From an uncultured Oscillospiraceae bacterium (GTDB lineage: Bacteria; Bacillota; Clostridia; Oscillospirales; Ruminococcaceae): a stretch of 15,982 nucleotides of DNA. Positions within the stretch are counted from its first letter, which is position 1. Each line of letters begins with the position of its first letter. Below, piece by piece: positions 5,500 through 12,087 of the stretch. The notes below the pieces were generated by a model. That model saw only the letters and a program-made list of their open reading frames with translations, had not been told where the DNA came from and searched no databases. The DNA is taken from NCBI GenBank assembly GCA_910578755.1, contig CAJTSZ010000029.1, positions 1 through 15,982 on the forward strand. Direction: 5' to 3'. Both the position numbers and the translations under genes were made by a program.

Positions 5500-7515
5500 C
5501 TACTTCGCTTCTTTTGCTGCTTTAAAAGCGGCAATTTCTTCAGCAGTATAGGCTTCTGTTGAAGTTTCCCAGTTTTTAATTTTGTCGTTGCAAGCGCCGA
5601 ACATAGCGTTCATTGTGCTGTGGATATTGTACTTGGTGAGGCAGAAGCCCATGGAGTAGTTACATGGCAATACCAAGCCGTGTTGCAGCATATAAGCCTC
5701 TGCTTCTGCGTAAGCGTTGTAACGGGCGTCTGTATTGTCTGTAATTTTGTCAGCTTCTTCAACCATTTTTGTAAATTCTTTGTACTGGTCGAGGAGGGCT
5801 TTTGTTGCTTCGGTTTCCTGAACATCGTTGATGTTGGAGTAAGCAGTGGAATACCAAGCGTTGTCGTTGCCGTAGGTTTCCTGGCCAAGGTAGTTTTGCG
5901 GGTCGCCGTAGTCAGCGCCCCAGCCGTTGATTACGAAAGACTGTAAATGCGGGTCGCGAACTTCTTTGTTTTGAGAAGAAACGTAAGTATTGATGTTCAG
6001 CTGAACATAGTCGGAGCCAAGGCTGGATTCGAAGCAGTTTTTCAGCACGTTGGCGCTGTCCAAAGAGGTTTGGCTGGAAGCAAGGATGTAGTAGTCAAAC
6101 TCAATTGGGAAGGTTACGCCCAAAGCAGTAAGTTCTTCTATAGCCTGTTTTTTGTATTCTTCCGCTTTTGTTTTGTCCAAACGAACCATGGTTTCGCCGT
6201 TAGCATTTCCAAGGCCGATTTTTTCTTTTACCAAGTCAACGTAGTCCTTACCGTCGGTGGTATAAACTAAGCCCTTCATGGTGTAGAAGTTATTTTCGCA
6301 GGACAGTGGATCCAGTGTGTTGGTACGTTTGTAGTATTCCTTTATATCCAGGCCGTAGCGCAGGGACAGACGGAATGCTTCGTTAGCAATGGCGGTGTTC
6401 CAGTTAGTATCCAGAGTACCATCTTTTTTCATTTTATTGTAGTTCCAGTGGAACTGGTAGGAGTATTTGCTCAGCAGGGAATTTGCCATGTAGTCATGGT
6501 ACTGGTGGTTGGGGTCACCGCTGATGGTTTTTACGTTGGATTCTGACAGGGCAACATAGTCAATTTCCCCGGCCTGGTACAGCTGGTATGCAACGTCGCT
6601 GGACTCTACCATTTTAATGGTAACTGTGTCAAACAGCTTGCAGTTTTTATCCCAATACTCAGGGTTTTTGGTGAAGATTTTTTCGTTGCCCTGAATATAG
6701 GAGGTCATGGTGTAGCAGCCGTTGTACCACATATCGGTATTGTTCATGGATTTAAAGCCTTCCACACCCAGCTGGTCAATCAGAGCCTGAGAAGCCGGAT
6801 ACAGGCAAACGTAAGGAGCCAGTGTATCGAAATAAGGTTTTTCGATGAGGCAGGTGTAAACCACAGTGTAGTCATCCGGGGTGGCAAGGCCAACCAGCTC
6901 ACGGAATTTAGAGCCTTCACCAGCGGTCAAAGCAAACGCCTCTGCTTCTGGAAGTTCTTTGGTGTATTCGTAGTATTCTTTTGCACCTTTAATCATTTCA
7001 ATAGGCATGGAGGTGTTGCTGGAGCTGTTTTTGTGGTAGTTGAGCACCCATTCCAAACCGGTAGCAAAGTCCTGGGCATTGCAGTCTGCCATAACTTCGC
7101 CGTTCATGTTTACCCATTTTGCGTCGTTGCGCAGTTTAAAGGTCCAGGTTAAGCCGCCGTCCTCGGTACCCCATTCGGTGGCAATGGCAGGAGCCAGCTC
7201 ACCCTTTGGTGTAACTTCCAGCAGGCCGTCATACAGGTTAGTTAAGTTTTCAAAGTCCTCTGCTCTTTGGGAGTACAAGATGTTGAAGGTTTCCAGCTCA
7301 CGGCTGGCAACTTTGGAAATAACCAGGTCTTTAATTTCGTTTTTAGAAGCTGTTGTTTTGTCGCCGCCTTTGTTTTCGGTAGCTGTGCTGTCAGTGGTTG
7401 TGCCGTTGCCCTGGTTATTATCGGCAGCCGGTTTGTCACCGCTGGAAGTACAGCCAGTCAGCGCCATGGCAGCTGCCAAAGCCAAAGCTAAGGCTTTTGA
7501 GATTGTTTTGTTCAT
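5500..7515 (-). CDS. oppA: Oligopeptide-binding lipoprotein OppA (SBP family 5)
   Basis: This is the extracellular peptide receptor of the Opp importer (671 aa). It starts with a lipoprotein signal peptide: MNKTISK, a hydrophobic Ala/Leu core, and the lipobox LTGC with the lipidated cysteine at residue 22. A low-complexity Ser/Thr/Asn/Gly-rich tether (about 23-60) follows. The family-5 solute-binding fold then begins near residue 65, with signatures such as LYDGLLEVTPKGELAPAIA and WTFKLRNDAKW. ATG 7515 is preceded by AAGGAGG at 6 nt. An in-frame ATG at 7584 would bury the signal peptide behind 23 residues and is rejected. At 671 aa it is longer than enteric OppA (about 540) and near the size of Gram-positive AmiA/AliA-type receptors. 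Peptide length preference cannot be read from sequence. It is the first gene of the operon. Confidence 0.93.
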   Translation of the reverse strand: MNKTISKALALALAAAMALTGCTSSGDKPAADNNQGNGTTTDSTATENKGGDKTTASKNEIKDLVISKVASRELETFNILYSQRAEDFENLTNLYDGLLEVTPKGELAPAIATEWGTEDGGLTWTFKLRNDAKWVNMNGEVMADCNAQDFATGLEWVLNYHKNSSSNTSMPIEMIKGAKEYYEYTKELPEAEAFALTAGEGSKFRELVGLATPDDYTVVYTCLIEKPYFDTLAPYVCLYPASQALIDQLGVEGFKSMNNTDMWYNGCYTMTSYIQGNEKIFTKNPEYWDKNCKLFDTVTIKMVESSDVAYQLYQAGEIDYVALSESNVKTISGDPNHQYHDYMANSLLSKYSYQFHWNYNKMKKDGTLDTNWNTAIANEAFRLSLRYGLDIKEYYKRTNTLDPLSCENNFYTMKGLVYTTDGKDYVDLVKEKIGLGNANGETMVRLDKTKAEEYKKQAIEELTALGVTFPIEFDYYILASSQTSLDSANVLKNCFESSLGSDYVQLNINTYVSSQNKEVRDPHLQSFVINGWGADYGDPQNYLGQETYGNDNAWYSTAYSNINDVQETEATKALLDQYKEFTKMVEEADKITDNTDARYNAYAEAEAYMLQHGLVLPCNYSMGFCLTKYNIHSTMNAMFGACNDKIKNWETSTEAYTAEEIAAFKAAKEAK

Positions 7516-7581
7516 AATTTTCCTCCTTCGCATATTTGCCCCCTTGGGGACAAAAATACTTTGCAGTTTAATAAAATAAGC

Positions 7582-7597
7582 CATATTGGGTAATATG
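7582..7597. promoter_or_regulatory. Inverted repeat in opp leader (second GTCATAT site)
   Basis: CATATT (7582-7587) and AATATG (7592-7597) are 6-bp arms around GGGT. On the minus strand the left half reads GGTCATATT, sharing GTCATAT with the larger palindrome at 7646-7670. The two centres are about 68 bp apart. A candidate secondary operator. Confidence 0.4.
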
Positions 7598-7645
7598 ACC
7601 TATTTGGTAAAATAAAAAAACTATAAAATAGCCCATAACTACTTT

Positions 7646-7670
7646 TGTCATATCTTTTAAAGATATGACA
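7646..7670. promoter_or_regulatory. Large palindrome in opp leader, candidate operator
   Basis: TGTCATATCTTT (7646-7657) and AAAGATATGACA (7659-7670) are perfect 12-bp arms around a single base. It lies just downstream of the proximal promoter and within the leader of the distal one. In the direction of opp transcription it is followed by AAAG, so it is not a terminator for opp. In the other direction it runs into TTTTTTG. Confidence 0.6.
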
Positions 7671-7689
7671 TTTTTTGATATCAAAAAAT
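7670..7689. promoter_or_regulatory. 20-bp AT-rich palindrome abutting the first
   Basis: ATTTTTTGAT (7670-7679) is followed by its exact reverse complement (7680-7689). It overlaps the end of the proximal -10 box (7688-7693) and its predicted start point, so a protein bound here would block initiation. Confidence 0.5.
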
Positions 7690-7716
7690 TATAGATTTAT
7701 TAGTGAACTGTGGAAA
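7688..7716 (-). promoter_or_regulatory. Proximal opp promoter candidate (P2)
   Basis: A perfect -10 TATAAT (plus 7688-7693) lies 17 nt from a weak -35 TTTCCA (plus 7711-7716, 4 of 6 matches). The start point would be near 7681, giving a leader of about 165 nt. It overlaps the palindrome at 7670-7689. Confidence 0.45.
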
Positions 7717-7730
7717 TATTTGTTATACCA

Positions 7731-7759
7731 AGAATACCAAATTTATAGATAATTGTCAA
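7731..7759 (-). promoter_or_regulatory. Distal opp promoter candidate (P1)
   Basis: A perfect -35 TTGACA (plus 7754-7759), a 17-nt spacer and a -10 TATTCT (plus 7731-7736) make a strong sigma-A promoter. The start near 7724 gives a leader of about 208 nt holding all the palindromes. The leader also contains a short CCCC/GGGG hairpin (7540-7549) just ahead of the oppA SD. Confidence 0.65.
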
Positions 7760-7769
7760 TAATATATAT

Positions 7770-8207
7770 ATATTTCCACTTTACTTGAATATCTGTGTAT
7801 ATTTTTCATAAAACTTTTTTTTGGCAACGCTTATGGGCCGTATTGTTTGGCATAATCATGCCTTTTTTCCCTAATTTTTTCATTTTCATTATTACCTGAT
7901 ATTGGTTAGTTTTGAAATAAATTTTCTTATTCGATAATTTTTTAACTAATTTTTTTCCATGTTTTATATATAAAATAACATTATTTTTCATGCATAATGT
8001 TGTTTATTTTACTTTTATCATAATACATCTTTGTACTGCTGCTGCTTTTATACATTCCTGTATTTATATTTTATGCAGTTATTTACGGAAAACTTGCTTT
8101 TTTATTGTCCAAAAGGGGCTGCTGGCATTGGTTATTATTACTTTCAGGCTCCTTTTGTTTCTGTTTGTTTTGCTACCACAAAGGAGACACTAGCCTTTAC
8201 GAACATT
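7770..8207. other. AT-rich gene-free spacer upstream of opp
   Basis: Between the opp promoter and the peptidase terminator I see no supportable gene. The DNA is clearly richer in A and T than the flanking coding regions. Short frames on both strands have no SD and encode only Lys/Asn-rich or Phe/Leu/Ile-rich peptides. One structure is visible: a stem-loop of about 12 bp with one wobble (7973-7984 with 7994-8005, loop TTTTCATGC). Confidence 0.6.
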
Positions 8208-8241
8208 TTTTGTATAAAAAAGCCAGCCTTCCGGCTGGCTT
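8208..8241 (-). terminator. Intrinsic terminator of the M3 peptidase gene
   Basis: AAGCCAGCC (8220-8228) and GGCTGGCTT (8233-8241) form a 9-bp stem around TTCC. On the minus strand it is followed by TTTTATAC, continuing the TT of the stem into a run of six T. It lies about 55 nt past the stop codon. Confidence 0.88.
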
Positions 8242-8261
8242 ATGTACTGTATTCCCTATGC

Positions 8262-8310
8262 AATGTAGGCATACATTGCATTTGCATTGTAGGCGTTACA
8301 TTGCATTTGC
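8262..8310. repeat. Tandem duplication at the peptidase 3' end
   Basis: Two adjacent copies, 8286-8310 (25 nt) and 8262-8285 (24 nt), share GCAAATGCAATGTA and a CGCCTACA/TGCCTACA tail on the minus strand. The first copy contains the last codons and the TAA of the peptidase gene. The second is downstream of the stop. The downstream copy also overlaps a hairpin with arms ATGCAATGT (8258-8266) and ACATTGCAT (8273-8281). Confidence 0.8.
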
Positions 8311-9990
8311 ATCCACACCTGATAAATACTTATCCATAGCGGACATAATATCCTCCAGGCAGCCTGGGGTAAATGGGCCGCGCAGGTTACCCACCTGCAT
8401 CAGCTTACGGAAAGGCAGGGTGCCGCCGCATTTGCACATAGCAAGGTAGTCGCTCCAGGCAGTTGGGTCCTTTTCCTGGCTGCGCTTCCAAAATTCCAAA
8501 GCACAAACCTGTGCCAGGGTATAGTCGATGTAATAGAATGGGCTGCCAAAAATATGGCCCTGCTGGAACCACCAGCAGCCTTTTTCCAAAATGTCGCAGC
8601 CTTCATAGTCCTTATGGGGCAGGTACTGCTTCTCCAGGCTCCTCCAGGCTGCTTTTCTTTGGTCGGGGGTCATATCCGGGTTGGCGTACACTTCATGCTG
8701 GAAATGGTCCACCAGAACGCCGTAGGGGATAAATTTGGCGGTGCTGCCCAGGTGGAGGTAGTGATATTTATCCGTATCCTCTTTAAAGAAGTTTTTGCTC
8801 CAGGGCCATGCGAAAAATTCCATGCTCATGGAGAAAATTTCGCAGCTTTCCAGGGTTGGCCATACACATTCCGGCACGCTGATGTCCTTGGACTGGTACA
8901 CCTGGAAGGCATGGCCAGCCTCATGGGTGAGGACGTCGGCGTCGCCGCTGGTGCCGTTAAAGTTGGAGAAAATAAAGGGAACCTTGTAGTCCGGCAAGCT
9001 GGTGCAGTAGCCGCCCCCTGCTTTGCCTGGCTTGCTTACCAGGTCCATGAGTTCACCGTTGACCATAACGTCAATAAATTCGCCGGTTTCCGGGGACATT
9101 TCGTGGTACATGCTTTGGGCAGCGGCAACCATTTCCTCCGGTGTTCCCTTTGGCGTTGGGTTGCCGGTGAGGAACTCTATCTTTTCATCAAAGTAGCGTA
9201 GGCGGTCCACACCAAGGCGCTGCTGCTGCTCCTTGTACAGCTTGTTGGCCATAGGCACCACATGCTCAATTACTTGCTTGCGGTAGTTGGCAACATCCTG
9301 TTCGTTGTAGTCAAACCGGCTCATGCGGATATAACCCAGCTCTATAAAGTTTTTAAAGCCCAGCTTTTTGGCAATAGAATCCCGCAGGTGGACCATTTTG
9401 TCGTAAATATCGTCAATTTCTTTTTCATGCTGTACAAAAAAGCCTATGCGCGCGTCATAAGCCCTGTGGCGCAGGTCCCTGTCCTTGGACTCTGTAAGGG
9501 CCTTTAACTGGGAAAGGTTGTAGGTTTTGCCCTCAAACTCAATTTCTGCGGAGGCCAGCAGCTTTTCATAAGCGCTTTCCAGCTTATTTTCTTCCTGTAA
9601 ATCGGGGATAATATCCTCCCGGAAGGATTTTTCCGCATATTCCGCAGTTTTAATAAAGGTTTCGGGCAGCATCGGGCGCAGTCCCTCCAAAAACGGGCAG
9701 TTCAGCACTGCCTTGTACAGTTTAGATTCGATGTTCTGGTACAGTGGGGAGTACTCGTTCCAGTAATCGTTTTCTTTATCATAAAACGGGTCTTTTGTAT
9801 TGATGGTATGGCGGATATTGCTTAAGGTGGACATTGTGTTGTAGTGGCTGCGCACCTTATTGATTTCGCCGAAAACTTTCATAAACTCTTCTGTATTGGC
9901 GCTGGCGGAAAGCTGCCCCAGCAGCCCTTCCATTTGGGCCTTAATGGCTTCGTAATCCGGGCGCTGGTAGGGGTATTCATGGAATTTCAT
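8296..9990 (-). CDS. M3-family oligoendopeptidase (zinc metallopeptidase)
   Basis: A predicted cytosolic zinc endopeptidase (564 aa) that cleaves short peptides. The catalytic motif HEAGH is at 356-360 (H356 and H360 bind zinc, E357 is the catalytic base). E384 in ESCEIFSMSMEFF fits the third zinc ligand found about 24 residues later in M3 enzymes. The mainly helical N-terminal half and the C-terminal YLPHKDYEGCDILEKGCWWFQQGHIFGSPFYYIDYTLA region match the M3 oligoendopeptidase group close to, but distinct from, classical PepF (length about 550-600). No signal peptide is seen. ATG 9990 has AAGGAGG at 7 nt; a TTG at 10008 overlaps that SD and is rejected. The gene is monocistronic, with its own promoter and terminator. 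Its place between the Opp importer and the ATP synthase operon suggests it degrades imported peptides, which is inference. Confidence 0.92.
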   Translation of the reverse strand: MKFHEYPYQRPDYEAIKAQMEGLLGQLSASANTEEFMKVFGEINKVRSHYNTMSTLSNIRHTINTKDPFYDKENDYWNEYSPLYQNIESKLYKAVLNCPFLEGLRPMLPETFIKTAEYAEKSFREDIIPDLQEENKLESAYEKLLASAEIEFEGKTYNLSQLKALTESKDRDLRHRAYDARIGFFVQHEKEIDDIYDKMVHLRDSIAKKLGFKNFIELGYIRMSRFDYNEQDVANYRKQVIEHVVPMANKLYKEQQQRLGVDRLRYFDEKIEFLTGNPTPKGTPEEMVAAAQSMYHEMSPETGEFIDVMVNGELMDLVSKPGKAGGGYCTSLPDYKVPFIFSNFNGTSGDADVLTHEAGHAFQVYQSKDISVPECVWPTLESCEIFSMSMEFFAWPWSKNFFKEDTDKYHYLHLGSTAKFIPYGVLVDHFQHEVYANPDMTPDQRKAAWRSLEKQYLPHKDYEGCDILEKGCWWFQQGHIFGSPFYYIDYTLAQVCALEFWKRSQEKDPTAWSDYLAMCKCGGTLPFRKLMQVGNLRGPFTPGCLEDIMSAMDKYLSGVDANAM

Positions 9991-10028
9991 GTGGGTTCCT
10001 CCTTGCAATATTAGTTTTTACAGGGCCA

Positions 10029-10044
10029 CAGGCCGGATGGCCTG
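10029..10044. repeat. Small stem-loop in the peptidase leader
   Basis: CAGGCC (10029-10034) pairs with GGCCTG (10039-10044) around GGAT. It lies between the predicted start point (about 10068) and the SD. Its role is unknown. Confidence 0.5.
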
Positions 10045-10074
10045 CAGGTTTTGCTGTATTTCCCCTGCCTTATG

Positions 10075-10104
10075 ATTATACACCCTTTGGGGAAGCATTT
10101 GCAA
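10075..10104 (-). promoter_or_regulatory. Promoter of the M3 peptidase gene
   Basis: A perfect -10 TATAAT (plus 10075-10080) lies 18 nt from TTGCAA (10099-10104) as a -35 with 4 of 6 matches. The start point would be near 10068, about 78 nt before the ATG. Confidence 0.6.
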
Positions 10105-10113
10105 TGCTTCCCC
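10089..10113. promoter_or_regulatory. Inverted repeat over the peptidase -35, candidate operator
   Basis: GGGGAAGCATT (10089-10099) and AATGCTTCCCC (10103-10113) are perfect 11-bp arms around TGC. The -35 hexamer lies at its centre. No T-tract follows on the minus strand, so it is not a terminator for the upstream atp operon, which has its own. Confidence 0.55.
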
Positions 10114-10205
10114 TGCCCTATTTTTGTGGGATCGCCAAGCCCAGCAACAGAGGTTTAGAAGTGGCCAACCGCTTCCAAAAGAAAGCGCGGCACGTGCAGC
10201 GAGGC

Positions 10206-10237
10206 ATAAAAAAAAGGGGGCCTGTTGGGCTCCCCTT
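10206..10237 (-). terminator. Intrinsic terminator of the atp operon
   Basis: On the minus strand AAGGGGAGCC (plus 10228-10237) pairs with GGCCCCCTT (plus 10214-10222) with one bulged A. A run of T (plus 10208-10213) follows. It begins 8 nt after the atpC stop. Confidence 0.88.
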
Positions 10238-10245
10238 CTTCCTTT

Positions 10246-10650
10246 TTATTGTTCTGCTACGCGTAAGCGCACAATGGCGCGCTTGAGCCTTGCTTCCTGC
10301 ACCTTTTTTTCCACTGGGTCCAGCTGGCCCGCCAAGGCCTTTTCCGCCTTTTCCTTGGAAAGCTGGGCCCGGGCTTTATCAATATCCGGGGCCCATTCGA
10401 AGGTGGACGCCAAAATACGCACTTCGTTTTTTGTTACCGTAAGCATACCGCCAATGCAGGCCGCCGTTTTGGGCTGGCTTTCGCCGGCTACGGCCACCTT
10501 TGCCTGGCCCATACCTAACGCGGTAATATATTGGGCGTGGTTTGCCATAATGCACACATCGCCGGTGATGGAGCGCACCACTACTTTTTCGGCTTGGGCG
10601 TCAAAGCAGGGGCCATCGGGGGTGACAATTTGAAGATGAAAGCTCTTCAT
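10246..10650 (-). CDS. atpC: ATP synthase epsilon subunit
   Basis: Central-stalk subunit of F1 (134 aa) that contacts gamma and the c ring and can inhibit ATP hydrolysis. The N-terminal beta-sandwich (1-85) starts FHLQIVTPDGPCFDAQAEKV and includes GDVCIMANHAQYITAL. The C-terminal two-helix domain (about 88-132) is complete. IDKARA (90-95) matches the I/L-D-x-x-R-A motif that binds ATP in Bacillus epsilon, and the arginine-rich second helix RLKRAIVRLRVAE (121-133) is also present. ATP sensing is therefore plausible. The start at 10650 is 3 nt after the atpD stop, with AAAGGGG inside the end of atpD as SD. Last gene of the operon. Confidence 0.95.
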   Translation of the reverse strand: MKSFHLQIVTPDGPCFDAQAEKVVVRSITGDVCIMANHAQYITALGMGQAKVAVAGESQPKTAACIGGMLTVTKNEVRILASTFEWAPDIDKARAQLSKEKAEKALAGQLDPVEKKVQEARLKRAIVRLRVAEQ

Positions 10651-10653
10651 AAT

Positions 10654-12051
10654 TTATTCCCCTTTCTTCGCTTTTTCTACCGCCTCTTCAATAGTGCCTA
10701 CAAACAGGAAGGCAGATTCCGGAAGGTCATCATACTTGCCTTCAATAATTTCCTTAAAGCCGCGAATGGTTTCCTTTAATGGAACGTACTTACCTTCCAT
10801 ACCGGTAAATTCTTCCGCTACAGTGAAAGGCTGGGAGAGGAAACGCTGTACCTTTCTTGCGCGGGAAACAACCAGTTTATCCTCTTCGCTAAGCTCATCC
10901 ATACCCATAATGGCAATAATATCCTGCAATTCTTTGTACCTTTGCAGGATTTTTTGCACGGAACGGGCAACCTCATAGTGTTCCTGGCCTACAATATCCG
11001 GGCTTAAAATACGGCTGCTGGATTCCAATGGGTCTACCGCCGGGTAAATACCCAGGGAAGAAATGGCACGGCTTAATACGGTGGTAGCGTCCAAGTGGGC
11101 AAAGGTGGTGGCTGGGGCGGGGTCGGTTAAGTCGTCCGCCGGCACGTAAACCGCCTGTACCGATGTAATGGAGCCCCGCTTTGTAGAGGTGATGCGTTCC
11201 TGTAATGCGCCCATTTCGGTAGCCAGGGTAGGCTGGTAGCCTACGGCGGAAGGCATACGTCCCAACAGCGCGGATACTTCGGAACCGGCCTGTGTGAAAC
11301 GGAAAATGTTATCGATAAACAGCAGCACGTCCTGGCCCTCTTTATCACGGAAGTATTCCGCCATAGTTAAGCCGGAAAGGGCTACACGCATACGGGCCCC
11401 TGGGGGTTCGTTCATCTGGCCGTATACCAGGGCAGTTTTGTTAATAACACCGCTTTGCTGCATTTCGTTGTACAAGTCGTTGCCTTCACGGGTACGTTCG
11501 CCAACGCCGCTGAATACGGAAAGGCCGCCGTGCTGTTTGGCAACGTTGTTGATCAGTTCCATAATCAATACGGTTTTGCCTACGCCAGCGCCGCCGAACA
11601 GGCCGATTTTACCGCCCTTAGCGTAAGGGGCGATTAAGTCTACTACCTTGATACCGGTTTCCAAAATTTCGGTGGTGCTTTCCTGCTCCTCGTAAGTTGG
11701 GGCCTTGCGGTGGATTGGCCACCGTTCCTCTGTTTGAGGGGCCGGCTTGTTGTCAACCGGTTCCCCAAGCAGGTTAAAAATACGGCCCAAGGTGGCGCTG
11801 CCTACGGGAACGGTAATGGGGCCTTGGGTATCCACAGCCTTTGTACCCCGCACAAGCCCGTCGGTAGAGCTCATAGCAATACAGCGCACCACATTGTCAC
11901 CGATATGCTGGGCCACTTCGGCAGTCATTTTTTTGCCGTTATTTTCAATTTCAATGGCGTTCAGCAGGTTCGGCAAATGACCGTCCGCAAACTTAATGTC
12001 CAGTACAGGGCCTATAATTTGAACCACTGTACCAACGTTTTGCTGGTTCAT
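10654..12051 (-). CDS. atpD: ATP synthase beta subunit (catalytic)
   Basis: Catalytic subunit of F1, making ATP at the alpha/beta interfaces on the cytoplasmic side. From ATG 12051 it has 465 aa. Numbered that way, the P-loop GGAGVGKT is at 153-160, the catalytic glutamate in SGVGERTREGNDLY is E185, and the Walker B region DVLLFIDNIFRFTQAGSE is present and normal. A second ATG two codons upstream (12057) lies only 2 nt after AGGAG. ATG 12051 is 8 nt from it and is therefore preferred. The C-terminal DELSEEDKL (DELSEED) motif that transmits torque is present. The gap to atpG is about 36 nt. Nothing is missing. Confidence 0.97.
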   Translation of the reverse strand: MNQQNVGTVVQIIGPVLDIKFADGHLPNLLNAIEIENNGKKMTAEVAQHIGDNVVRCIAMSSTDGLVRGTKAVDTQGPITVPVGSATLGRIFNLLGEPVDNKPAPQTEERWPIHRKAPTYEEQESTTEILETGIKVVDLIAPYAKGGKIGLFGGAGVGKTVLIMELINNVAKQHGGLSVFSGVGERTREGNDLYNEMQQSGVINKTALVYGQMNEPPGARMRVALSGLTMAEYFRDKEGQDVLLFIDNIFRFTQAGSEVSALLGRMPSAVGYQPTLATEMGALQERITSTKRGSITSVQAVYVPADDLTDPAPATTFAHLDATTVLSRAISSLGIYPAVDPLESSSRILSPDIVGQEHYEVARSVQKILQRYKELQDIIAIMGMDELSEEDKLVVSRARKVQRFLSQPFTVAEEFTGMEGKYVPLKETIRGFKEIIEGKYDDLPESAFLFVGTIEEAVEKAKKGE

Positions 12052-12087
12052 GTGCATATCTCCTTTACTTTATTCAGAAAAGCCCGG

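Noticed and set aside
7516..7584. Upstream in-frame start for oppA at 7584
   Set aside because: It would place 23 residues before the lipoprotein signal peptide, while the ATG at 7515 has a near-ideal SD.
7806..7991. Minus-strand 61-codon frame, very lysine-rich
   Set aside because: There is no SD before its ATG, which lies in a stem-loop. The composition simply mirrors the AT-rich spacer and no family is recognisable.
8109..8156. Long-loop inverted repeat AAAAGGGGC/GCTCCTTTT followed by T-rich DNA, as a plus-strand terminator
   Set aside because: The loop is nearly 30 nt, one pair is a wobble, and no plus-strand gene lies upstream to terminate.
7990..8449. Plus-strand open frames rich in Phe, Leu, Ile and Cys
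   Set aside because: They have no SD, run across the peptidase terminator or into the peptidase antisense, and their hydrophobicity follows from T-rich DNA.
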